This document shows, piece after piece, positions 1-5,771 of a DNA stretch of 23,630 bases. The stretch comes from a virus: positions 1-23,630 of the IMG/VR virus record IMGVR_UViG_3300033388_001057. One strand, written 5' to 3'. Every line of letters starts with the position of its first letter. Positions within the stretch are counted from its first letter, which is position 1. A model generated the notes under the pieces. That model was given only the letters and a program-made list of their open reading frames with translations. It was not told where the DNA came from and did not search any database. A program made the position numbers and the translations under genes.

Positions 1-59
1 TCAGCCGTTAAATTACCTACTCTTTGACCTGTTGAAACTACTTTAAATTTAAAACTCAT
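1..59 (-). CDS. Start of a minus-strand gene, truncated by window edge
   Basis: The reverse complement from position 59 opens with ATG and stays open for 19 codons to the edge, reading MSFKFKVVSTGQRVGNLTA. It has the same U-ending codon style as the plus-strand genes, and the A/T-rich stretch before the ATG (60-80) resembles the leaders of other genes here. It points away from the plus-strand cluster at 1194, so this is a divergent arm. Too little is visible to name a function. In crAss-like phages the arm opposite the structural genes often carries replication and transcription genes, but nothing seen here confirms that. Confidence 0.6.
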   Translation of the reverse strand, partial: MSFKFKVVSTGQRVGNLTA

Positions 60-326
60 AATAAGATAAGATTAATTAGTAATATTAAGATTATTAAAAC
101 GGTTTCTATCATTCCCTTTGTCACAACTTTGACGGGGGACTGTTTAATACTAAAGCTAAGCCGGGGGTTTTGTTAAGGTGGCTCACTCTGACCATCACAC
201 ATTTCTAAAATATTTTTATAATTTTTTCAGGAGCTAGGAGATCAAAAGCTATACTTCAATCATCATCAAGAACATCATCTCTATCAATTTTCGTAAGATA
301 GACTAAATATCACACATCACAATAAA

Positions 327-372
327 CTAGATATGGGACAGTTTATAGGACTATGTGTCCCTTATCATCTAG
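327..372. repeat. Interrupted inverted repeat
   Basis: Outer arms CTAGAT (327-332) and ATCTAG (367-372) and inner arms GGGACA (335-340) and TGTCCC (356-361) are perfect complements in nested order, separated by a 2/5-nt internal loop and a 15-nt central loop. Twelve paired bases in two blocks could form a DNA cruciform or an RNA hairpin on either strand. It lies just beyond the minus-strand terminator at 384-419. There is no T-tract on either side, so it is not a classical terminator. An operator or origin element is possible but inferred. Confidence 0.5.
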
Positions 373-383
373 ACTATTAAGCA

Positions 384-419
384 TAAAAATACCCCCACTA
401 GCTATTACACTAATGAGGG
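384..419 (-). terminator. Rho-independent terminator on minus strand
   Basis: Read on the minus strand, CCCTCATTAG (419-410) pairs with CTAGTGGGGG (401-392) over ten base pairs with two G-U wobbles, around an 8-nt loop. It is followed by TATTTTTA (391-384). It sits about 30 nt downstream of the stop of the 450-581 mini-ORF, where that transcript would end. The U-run is interrupted by one A, so efficiency is uncertain. Confidence 0.65.
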
Positions 420-449
420 CACGAGGATTATCACCTTCTTAACTATATT

Positions 450-581
450 TTAATCACATCCTAAAGCATCTATAAGTCTTATATATGTAGGACATCTTGA
501 ACAATCAGTACTAGGACAATTATCACATATTTCAAATCTAGGTTTTCTAGTCTTTCGTTTATTACTATTAGTATTACTCAT
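450..581 (-). CDS. Cys-rich mini-protein (43 aa), putative zinc-binding
   Basis: ATG at 581-579 opens a 43-codon minus-strand ORF ending in TAA (452-450). Residues 1-15 are Ser/Asn-rich then basic (NKRKTRKPR). Residues 19-30 form CDNCPSTDCSRC, two CxxC knuckles four residues apart, followed by a hydrophobic stretch and a last Cys at 42. This pattern suggests a single zinc site or a small zinc-ribbon-like fold that could contact nucleic acid. Only the motif is seen, and I do not recognise a family. It is supported by the terminator about 30 nt downstream and by phage-like codon choice. In-frame coding-like sequence continues upstream to a TAG at 644-642, so this may be the intact tail of a decayed longer gene rather than an independent gene. 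Confidence 0.5.
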   Translation of the reverse strand: MSNTNSNKRKTRKPRFEICDNCPSTDCSRCPTYIRLIDALGCD

Positions 582-806
582 ATCTATAGAGGAATTACTA
601 CTGGTTTCATGAATTCCATGGCTAGTTGAAATATCATCTATCTAATTACTTCTATTATCATTTGTTATATTATCATAAGCATTAGTTTAATTAATAATAC
701 ATCTACTATTTATTTAATCTCTATAGTCTTTCAGAGAAAGATATAGTGGGGGGAACAAGTCCTGAAATATACAATTTAAAGTAATACCAAGCAAGTATTA
801 GACCAC

Positions 807-1048
807 TTATTTTTCAATATTTTTATCTATATGTAGATGATTATGTATATCATTATCAAGAACCCCTGTAGGATAGAAAGTGTAAGCAGCTTTATCAAGA
901 TTAATATGATTATTATCTCTATGTAGAACATTATTATATCATTATCTAGATGAGACTTCCATGTCTTCCACTCATACGGGGGATCATAACGATGACTTAC
1001 AAGCTTTTTATCATCATGTAGAATACTATCACTATCATCATCATCATA
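807..1048 (-). pseudogene. Decayed minus-strand coding sequence with D/N/H-rich repeats
   Basis: From 1048 downward one minus frame reads a convincing peptide, including LHDDKKLVSHRYDPPYEWK, without an ATG, to about 940. After a -1 shift near 938 the next frame reads HINLDKAAYTFYPTGVL and ends IEK with TAA at 809-807. Upstream, a further -1 relation near 1050 links to another short peptide. Codons are of the phage type (GAT, AAT, CTT, GCT, CCT). The second frame is the frame of the 450-581 ORF, separated from it by further stops at 798-800, 714-716, 687-689 (TAA) and 642-644 (TAG). The simplest reading is one or more minus-strand genes that have decayed. Chance coding resemblance in AT-rich repeat DNA, or an assembly indel, remains possible. 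Confidence 0.35.
831..1048. repeat. Three degenerate ~33-bp direct repeats
   Basis: Three plus-strand copies begin ATGTAGA at 831, 921 and 1016, spaced 90-95 bp. Each is preceded by a TTATC-type hexamer and followed by a variant of (A/T)-ATTAT-ATATCATTATC. On the minus strand they encode similar peptides of the form DND-x-x-N-x-LH-x-D. The repeats could be remnants of an internally repetitive gene, or spaced DNA elements such as iterons or binding sites in an origin or divergent promoter region. Confidence 0.5.
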
Positions 1049-1140
1049 AAGTTATCAATAGTATTAGATCACCTGTAAACATTGGTAAATAAGCATTTTA
1101 AAGTGAAAGTTTTAGCTGAATTATTTGCATATTAGATAGG

Positions 1141-1156
1141 TATAGTGTACATTAGT
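1141..1156 (+). promoter_or_regulatory. Shared TATA-GTGT motif, copy 1
   Basis: TATAGTGTACATTAGT lies 53 nt before the first plus-strand gene. It resembles TATAAGTGTATATTAAC (13121-13137) and TATAAAAGTGTCTAAC (16150-16165), each in a true gap before a gene. A phage-specific promoter or other upstream element is a plausible reading. A partly similar string also occurs inside a gene near 7909, so specificity is unproven. Confidence 0.3.
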
Positions 1157-1193
1157 ATTTAATCAATGTATAAAATTATTAAATAAAGCTATT

Positions 1194-1835
1194 ATGGAAG
1201 ATCAAAGTAAAGCTAAAGACACTACTAAAGTTGAAAGAGAGATGTACGGTCATGTGTATGCCGATGATTATGCAATTGCTTGTAATAAATCTCTAACGAA
1301 AGCTGAAGAGATTGGTGCTAAGACTAGTGTGAACTATGTTCCTACTCAAAATGGTGTCCTCATGAGAGCCACTAGTGATATTAAAGAGTCTGCTGTATTA
1401 AATGATGACCCTAAAGAGATTTTTCAACAAGCTGAAGGGTTTGAATTTGTTGTAGTTGCTGTTGGACCTGATGTAAAGAACATTGAACTTGGTGAAGTAA
1501 TTGATGTTAAGTCTATGCAAGGTGTGAGTTTACGTCCGTTTGTACCACATCCTCAGAATGTTACTGTATGGAGAAAGAATCTTAAAGCTGATCCAGAAGC
1601 TATGATACGTCATAATTTACATATAGCTGAAGATGCTGGTAGAGTTGGTTCTGGTGGAGCTGTAAGTAATCTTCAAGTTGTAGGTAACCCTATGGTTGAT
1701 GCTGCTGGAATGCCTCTTAAGAAAGGTGTTGATATTGAGAAGACTATTACTATAGTAGAACATTTTGCTACTGAAGATCATAACGTATCCGCTGTATATG
1801 AAGCCATTGAGTATGTTCGTGAAGTCGGAGAATAA
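1194..1835 (+). CDS. GroES (Cpn10)-like co-chaperonin-like protein
   Basis: The 213-residue protein opens the plus-strand cluster. Residues 53-59 (NGVLMRA) and 86-105 (VVVAVGPDVKNIELGEVIDV) match the GroES beta-barrel signature, in which the family shows a VVAVGPG...V..GD.V pattern. Family members are usually about 95-110 residues; here a 45-residue N-terminal tail and about 95 C-terminal residues are added. Phage GroES-type proteins such as T4 gp31 replace or modify host GroES so that GroEL can fold the major capsid protein, which fits a phage with a capsid gene in the same arm. The extension after residue 115 is unrecognised and may be a separate domain. The start follows an A/T-rich leader with no Shine-Dalgarno. 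Its last codons overlap the next gene by 23 nt in another frame. The fold is a motif-based call; the chaperone role is inferred. Confidence 0.5.
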   Translation: MEDQSKAKDTTKVEREMYGHVYADDYAIACNKSLTKAEEIGAKTSVNYVPTQNGVLMRATSDIKESAVLNDDPKEIFQQAEGFEFVVVAVGPDVKNIELGEVIDVKSMQGVSLRPFVPHPQNVTVWRKNLKADPEAMIRHNLHIAEDAGRVGSGGAVSNLQVVGNPMVDAAGMPLKKGVDIEKTITIVEHFATEDHNVSAVYEAIEYVREVGE

Positions 1836-2139
1836 GGTAGAACTAATTGATGAAACACGACTAGAGATAAAGAAGACATTTAATATCACAGTACCTTCTG
1901 GTCTAGTCGCCAGAGTCATTAACGATAGAGCTAATACTGTCAAGAAAGGAATAGAGAATAAAATCCCTAGGATAATCATTGGTGGTATAGGTTCTTTCGT
2001 TATAAAACAAGGTAAGAGTAGATTTGCAGTTAAGTTAGGTAGAGAGTATTATGTTCGTAAGAATACTAAAGATCGTAATAAGCTTGAACCTAGATTTCGA
2101 TATGAATATAAAGTTGTAAGTCATGGGGAAGAAGTTTAA
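1813..2139 (+). CDS. Small basic protein, weakly HU/IHF-like
   Basis: This 108-residue protein is in a different frame from its upstream neighbour and overlaps its end by 23 nt. I chose the ATG at 1813 over an upstream ATG at 1765 because the longer form would overlap by 71 nt and add a tail of coincidental sequence. The centre reads VARVINDRANTVKKGIENKI and then PRIIIGGIGSFVIKQGKSRF: a helix, a Gly turn and a beta-strand with the order seen where HU/IHF proteins have a GFGTF turn. crAss-like phages are known to encode IHF-like subunits, but the match is short and the second half of an HU arm is not evident. The protein is Lys/Arg-rich, in keeping with nucleic-acid binding. It overlaps the next gene by 17 nt, so translational coupling is likely. 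Confidence 0.35.
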   Translation: MFVKSENKVELIDETRLEIKKTFNITVPSGLVARVINDRANTVKKGIENKIPRIIIGGIGSFVIKQGKSRFAVKLGREYYVRKNTKDRNKLEPRFRYEYKVVSHGEEV

Positions 2140-2992
2140 GTTAGTTACTGGTATTGATGGTGGTGTAGGTGCTATGACTTATCTCACTGAAGGAAATGTT
2201 AAACCTCAGTCTGATCATAATGTAAAGTATATTAAAGATAGACCTTTAATTGAAGATGAAGACCCTGAAGAGTTTACAGTTAAATCTACTGCTCCACAAC
2301 CTGATGCTAAACCTACTAGAGAAAGAGATGAAACTACAAAGAAATTTATTAAAAGTCATACAATGTTAAGGTTCTTCAAATACGAAAAGGGACAGTTCTC
2401 AATTAACCGTGAGGAACTACTTCTGTTACCGAGTGCTAGACAAATGATATACGCAGATAAAGGCGGTCATATTACGGGTGACAATGATGGTAGGAAGAAG
2501 CTTTGGTGTGAGAAGCAGTTTGGTCTAGCATGGTGGGTTGTTGATATCAATAGTCCTGGTATTCAAGCTGGGCTTGAAGGGGAGGAGTTATTTGATGATG
2601 CTTATAGATCGCTTGAGTTACCTATTGATTGGAAGTATCATACTGATGTTCTATTCATGGCTTTCCTAGAAGATTATGGAGAGATGTATGAAAAGGCTGC
2701 TTATGCTAGACTGTTAAAGCAGATACTAATGTCTTTTAATGATACTGCTGAGATTGTTAAGATCATTAGAGATAACTCGATGAAATTACTTAAAGCTGAT
2801 AGAGACTTAGATGCTAAAGATATATCAGCTTTACTAGCAGGACAAAAAGAACTTATAGCTGTAGCTGGTGATGTTCCTAAACATATAGAGAAACTTAAAG
2901 CTCTACAAGCTATGGTAAGAAAGGAAGAGAAAGAGATTGAGATTGGTCGTGGAGGTATTGAAGTAACTAGTAGTATGGACCCTAACAATTAA
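2123..2992 (+). CDS. Unknown phage protein (289 aa), helical C-terminal half
   Basis: Not recognised. Residues about 25-75 are polar, Pro/Asp/Glu-rich and probably disordered. Residues 78-150 form a mixed region with conspicuous aromatics (FKYEKGQFSINREELLLLP, then WCEKQFGLAWWV). From about 160 to 272 it is strongly helical and charged, ending with KLKALQAMVRKEEKEIEIG, which suggests a coiled coil. It starts 17 nt inside the previous gene and is followed 6 nt later by the PD-(D/E)XK nuclease gene, so it is co-transcribed with both. No signal peptide, membrane segment or catalytic motif is evident. A structural partner or nuclease accessory role is possible but purely positional. Confidence 0.85.
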   Translation: MGKKFKLVTGIDGGVGAMTYLTEGNVKPQSDHNVKYIKDRPLIEDEDPEEFTVKSTAPQPDAKPTRERDETTKKFIKSHTMLRFFKYEKGQFSINREELLLLPSARQMIYADKGGHITGDNDGRKKLWCEKQFGLAWWVVDINSPGIQAGLEGEELFDDAYRSLELPIDWKYHTDVLFMAFLEDYGEMYEKAAYARLLKQILMSFNDTAEIVKIIRDNSMKLLKADRDLDAKDISALLAGQKELIAVAGDVPKHIEKLKALQAMVRKEEKEIEIGRGGIEVTSSMDPNN

Positions 2993-2998
2993 TTTACT

Positions 2999-3976
2999 AT
3001 GAACAAGCGTATATTTACTTTTGATGAAGGACAACATATTTATACAGATGATCGTAATTTTGCGTACACTTCTGTAACTACTCTCATACATGAATACGTG
3101 CCTCAGTTCGACTCTCTTAAACACGCTAAACGGTTATCTCGTTCTGGTAAGGGTCACTATGCAGGAAAGTCATATAAGGAGATTTTGGCTATGTGGGAAG
3201 AGGTAACTGATGATGCACTGACTAAAGGAAATAATAGACATAATTTTCTTGAGGATAATGTAAAAGAAGCTACAGGTTTTAGTGAACAATGGAAAACTAT
3301 TAAACGTGCTCCTGGTCAAATGTACACTGTGTCTGATATACTAGAAGATCATAAGTATGGTCTTATGGATTTAGATAAACTAGAACAAACTGTTGGTATT
3401 AGGTATCCTAAGATATGGGAAGCTATTAAGTACTATGTTGATCGTGGGTTTAGAGTATATTCTGAAATAGTTGTTTACGATGAGAAGTATCTAATTAGTG
3501 GTATGATTGATCTACTACTTGTTCATCCTGATCGTAGATTTGTTATTATAGATTGGAAAACTAATAAACATGATATGCTCTTTGAGAGTGGTTATTTTAA
3601 AAGAGATGAACATCAACAGACCACTAGAGAATGGATGAAGAAATCAGAGTATTTTAAAGCTCCTCTAGATGGTCTAGAACATTGTAATGGTAATGTCTAT
3701 TCTATGCAGTTATCTTTATACTCACGACTTGCTGAGAAGTTAGGTCTTAAACTAGAGTATGTTATCATAGCTCATATACGTGAACATTATCAAGCTAATA
3801 AATATGGTATGCCACTTAGGGATGGTAAAGGTAAATATATTACTATTCCAGAACTCGGGGAACGTGTTGATTTTCACGCAATTAACTATTATAAGGGTCA
3901 TGTAGATAATATGATGAATCATTATTTTAATACCACTATGGGTATTTATGGTAATCAACAAAAAATGTTTAAGTGA
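2999..3976 (+). CDS. RecB/Cas4-type PD-(D/E)XK nuclease
   Basis: A 325-residue protein with the full motif series of RecB-like exonucleases in order: KGNNRHNFLE with His81, YSEIVVYDEKY with Glu156, GMIDLLLV with Asp171, FVIIDWKTNK with Asp185 and Lys187, and the C-terminal QLSLY with Gln237 and Tyr241. The Q-x-x-x-Y motif is typical of the AddB/RecB/Cas4 branch rather than of restriction enzymes. Such enzymes cut or resect DNA with metal ions, and phage copies act in recombination, replication or host DNA breakdown. PD-(D/E)XK nucleases are a known part of crAss-like gene sets. No four-Cys iron-sulphur cluster of the Cas4/AddB type is visible. The stop overlaps the next start (TGATG). The residues beyond 265 form a compact tail of unknown role. 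Confidence 0.85.
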   Translation: MNKRIFTFDEGQHIYTDDRNFAYTSVTTLIHEYVPQFDSLKHAKRLSRSGKGHYAGKSYKEILAMWEEVTDDALTKGNNRHNFLEDNVKEATGFSEQWKTIKRAPGQMYTVSDILEDHKYGLMDLDKLEQTVGIRYPKIWEAIKYYVDRGFRVYSEIVVYDEKYLISGMIDLLLVHPDRRFVIIDWKTNKHDMLFESGYFKRDEHQQTTREWMKKSEYFKAPLDGLEHCNGNVYSMQLSLYSRLAEKLGLKLEYVIIAHIREHYQANKYGMPLRDGKGKYITIPELGERVDFHAINYYKGHVDNMMNHYFNTTMGIYGNQQKMFK

Positions 3977-4176
3977 TGTGGAGAATATTTAAAACATATA
4001 AATATAGAGTAGGTGATGTACATTGTGCCGATAAGACTCTAGTTAGAAGTTGTAAGTTTAGATTAAGTGCTATATTTTATATTAAATATATTGCATCTTG
4101 GGATATTGATGAGATTAATCCTTTTATTAGTGATAGAGATTACATAATAAGTTATACTTTAGGTTATGATAATTAA
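3976..4176 (+). CDS. Small unknown protein (66 aa)
   Basis: The ATG at 3976 shares its A with the TGA of the nuclease gene, a stop-start overlap typical of coupled translation, so I prefer it to the in-frame GTG at 3973. The product is 66 residues, rich in Tyr, Ile, Lys and Arg, with two Cys (CADK and CKF) and a hydrophobic patch AIFYIKYIASWDI that is too short and charged to be a clear membrane helix. I do not recognise it. Its position between the nuclease and the 3'-phosphatase suggests it is expressed with DNA-processing enzymes. Confidence 0.7.
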   Translation: MWRIFKTYKYRVGDVHCADKTLVRSCKFRLSAIFYIKYIASWDIDEINPFISDRDYIISYTLGYDN

Positions 4177-4186
4177 ATTTTAAGCT

Positions 4187-4729
4187 ATGAATAAAGCTGT
4201 ATTTGCTGATTTAGATGGTACGTTGATTCGTACTAAGTCTGGGAAGACATTTCCTAAAGATAAAGATGATTGGGTTCTTGACCTGACTGTATTAGATGCT
4301 GTATATAATTATATGTTTAAGAATTTGACAGGTACTCTTTGTATTGTAACCAATCAAGGTGGAGTTGAAGCTGGTTTTATTACTCGTGATGATGTCACTA
4401 TTAAGTTAGCTAACATAAGAGAGGCTATCTTTAAGTACTTCATGGATAAGTATAACTATAATGTAAAGATAGATTCTGCTGCTAGTTATACTAATGATCC
4501 TACTGATTTCATGCGTAAACCTAATCCTGGACTTGGCTATCATCTAGCAATTAATAATAATCTTATCCTTACTCAATCTGTCATGATTGGTGATGCTAGT
4601 GGTAGAGAGGGTGATCACTCTGATTCAGATGAAGGTTTTGCTAGTAATTGTGTAATGAATTACTTTGATGTTGAAACCTTTGTTATGGTATATAGTCCAA
4701 ATGATATTTATAAAAGTCCAATGATATGA
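4187..4729 (+). CDS. PNKP-type polynucleotide 3'-phosphatase (HAD fold)
   Basis: The 180-residue protein has all HAD phosphatase motifs in their PNKP form. Motif I is FADLDGTLI with nucleophile Asp8 and acid Asp10; motif II is VTNQGG with Thr55; motif III is MRKPNPG with Lys111; motif IV is GDASGREGDHSDSD with Asp136 and downstream Asp residues, followed by FASN. The spacing KSGKTFPKDKDDW after motif I is especially PNKP-like. It should remove 3'-phosphate from DNA or RNA ends, making 3'-OH ends for polymerase or ligase. The length covers only the phosphatase domain, and the kinase domain found in T4 or animal PNKP is absent. Its stop overlaps the next start as ATGA. Neighbouring the RecB-like nuclease, it probably serves nucleic-acid end repair. 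Confidence 0.88.
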   Translation: MNKAVFADLDGTLIRTKSGKTFPKDKDDWVLDLTVLDAVYNYMFKNLTGTLCIVTNQGGVEAGFITRDDVTIKLANIREAIFKYFMDKYNYNVKIDSAASYTNDPTDFMRKPNPGLGYHLAINNNLILTQSVMIGDASGREGDHSDSDEGFASNCVMNYFDVETFVMVYSPNDIYKSPMI

Positions 4730-5460
4730 ATAGACTAAATGAGAAAGTAGATGCTAAATACTTACCTAAATTAATGCTTCATTATGGTTTTAGATTATTT
4801 ACAAAAGCTGACAAACGTTTTAATGTTAATATACTTAATATTAGATCGAGAGAAACAAAGGCAGGTAAGTTTGACGACGTACAGGTGGTATTTTGGTTTT
4901 GGGAAGGTAAGCTTGAATGGAAGAAATACGACGTTACTACTGATCCTGGAATACCTTATTTACTTCGGCCTATGCATAGGTATGGTGCTGCTGTAGTAGC
5001 TCCTGGTCAATATACTGATGTTTGGCGATTAGGTAAGCATAGAGGTAAATATGATGCTCTAGTTCAAACTAGTAAGATTAGTGTATTTAGAGATAATGAT
5101 AAAGACAATACTGTAAAAACTAGTACTCTTCATGATGCTAAAGTTAGATCATCTAGAGATATGTTATCTGCTAGTAGGGGATATATGACTTCTAGAGACG
5201 CTAATCATTTTGATAGACATTTAGTTTATCGTGGACTGTTTGGTATTAATTGTCATAGAGCTTCTAAGTATGGACTAGTTGAACGTGTTGGAAAGTATAG
5301 TGCTGGCTGTTGTGTCCACCATGATCCTGAAGGATATAAAGAATTTATTAAGATATGTAAAGAATCTGCTATTAACTTTAGTAATTCTTTTACTGCTACA
5401 TGGATTACTGAGAAAGATTATGATGAATATATAAATACACTTATTAACACTGTAAATTAA
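4726..5460 (+). CDS. YkuD-like L,D-transpeptidase-fold wall enzyme (putative endolysin)
   Basis: The 244-residue protein begins in an ATGA overlap with the phosphatase gene. Residues 173-195 contain GINCHRAS and, 14 residues after His177, YSAGC with Cys195. This matches the H-x14-17-S/T-x-G-C active-site pattern of YkuD-type L,D-transpeptidases, although the usual second His of SHGC is Ala. Just before it is a beta-rich stretch (LGKHRGKYDALVQTSKISV and FRDNDKDN). YkuD enzymes act on peptidoglycan stem peptides through the Cys. There is no signal peptide, as expected for an endolysin released through a holin. Given the putative spanin gene 2 kb downstream in the same run, I infer a lytic peptidoglycan role. 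It could instead be a non-lytic wall-modifying enzyme or an inactive fold relative. Confidence 0.55.
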   Translation: MNRLNEKVDAKYLPKLMLHYGFRLFTKADKRFNVNILNIRSRETKAGKFDDVQVVFWFWEGKLEWKKYDVTTDPGIPYLLRPMHRYGAAVVAPGQYTDVWRLGKHRGKYDALVQTSKISVFRDNDKDNTVKTSTLHDAKVRSSRDMLSASRGYMTSRDANHFDRHLVYRGLFGINCHRASKYGLVERVGKYSAGCCVHHDPEGYKEFIKICKESAINFSNSFTATWITEKDYDEYINTLINTVN

Positions 5461-5465
5461 ATATT

Positions 5466-5765
5466 ATGGACTATATAAATCATAGCGGTAATCCTATAAT
5501 TGTAGATTTAGATTTTAAATTTGCTAAAGTTTCTGGTATTGGACCAGATGATAATGTTATAGAACTTATAAAGATATGGGGTCATGTATTGATTAAACGT
5601 AATGATGAAACTTATGTTATGAAAGTGTTACTTCAAAAAGAGTTAATTGATGATAATAAAGGTCAACAAATACATACTCATTTTGAATCTTTTATTAAAG
5701 AATGTTCTGAGGTTAGTAGTAGGTATGAAGTAGATGATTTTTCAATTATTTATAAATTTAATTAA
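5466..5765 (+). CDS. Small unknown protein (99 aa)
   Basis: Not recognised. The protein is acidic with alternating hydrophobic residues that suggest a small alpha/beta domain: DYINHSGNPIIVDLDFKFAK, an Asp/Gly loop, VIELIKIWGHVLIKR, then a helical stretch including FESFIKEC. There is no signal peptide or membrane helix. It starts 6 nt after the YkuD-like gene and ends 6 nt before the deoxyribosyltransferase-like gene, and both spacers give an almost identical leader, AATTAAA(A)TATTATG. It is firmly inside the operon, but neighbours do not reveal a role. Confidence 0.75.
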   Translation: MDYINHSGNPIIVDLDFKFAKVSGIGPDDNVIELIKIWGHVLIKRNDETYVMKVLLQKELIDDNKGQQIHTHFESFIKECSEVSSRYEVDDFSIIYKFN

Positions 5766-5771
5766 AATATT

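Larger units (their letters stand above)
60..1193. other. 1.1-kb divergent intergenic region
   Basis: No long ORF on either strand, which is unusual because elsewhere genes abut or overlap. The region is very AT-rich but interrupted by isolated G5-6 or C5 tracts (134-139, 163-168, 391-396 as C, 747-752, 977-981). It contains an inverted repeat (327-372), a minus-strand terminator (384-419), a Cys-rich mini-ORF (450-581), a bulged hairpin (721-746), a three-copy repeat (831-1048) and coding-like minus-strand fragments broken by stops and frame changes. It lies between divergent gene sets, so promoters for both arms, and possibly a replication origin, are expected here. I could not define either with confidence. 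Confidence 0.7.

Noticed and set aside
258-306. Minus-strand peptide ending KIDRDDVLDDD as a gene.
   Set aside because: The frame is only about 16 codons from the previous stop and has no ATG; at most a further remnant.
721-746. Hairpin CTATAGTCTTTC/GAAAGATATAG as a terminator.
   Set aside because: The arms pair with a single bulge but no T-tract follows on either strand, so it is described only as part of the intergenic region.
450-1048. Stop-codon reassignment (TAG or TAA read as amino acid) to explain the open minus-strand frames.
   Set aside because: Both TAA and TAG interrupt that frame, and all plus-strand genes end cleanly with TAA, TAG or TGA under the standard code.
1765-1812. A 124-residue form of the small basic protein starting at 1765.
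   Set aside because: It would overlap the GroES-like gene by 71 nt; the ATG at 1813 gives a compact product with a clear N-terminus.
1617-1979. Minus-strand ORFs of 64-188 codons opposite plus-strand genes (for example 14639-15205 and 15326-15697).
   Set aside because: They lie wholly within strong plus-strand genes, have Ser/Ile/Thr-rich composition typical of antisense frames and show no motifs.
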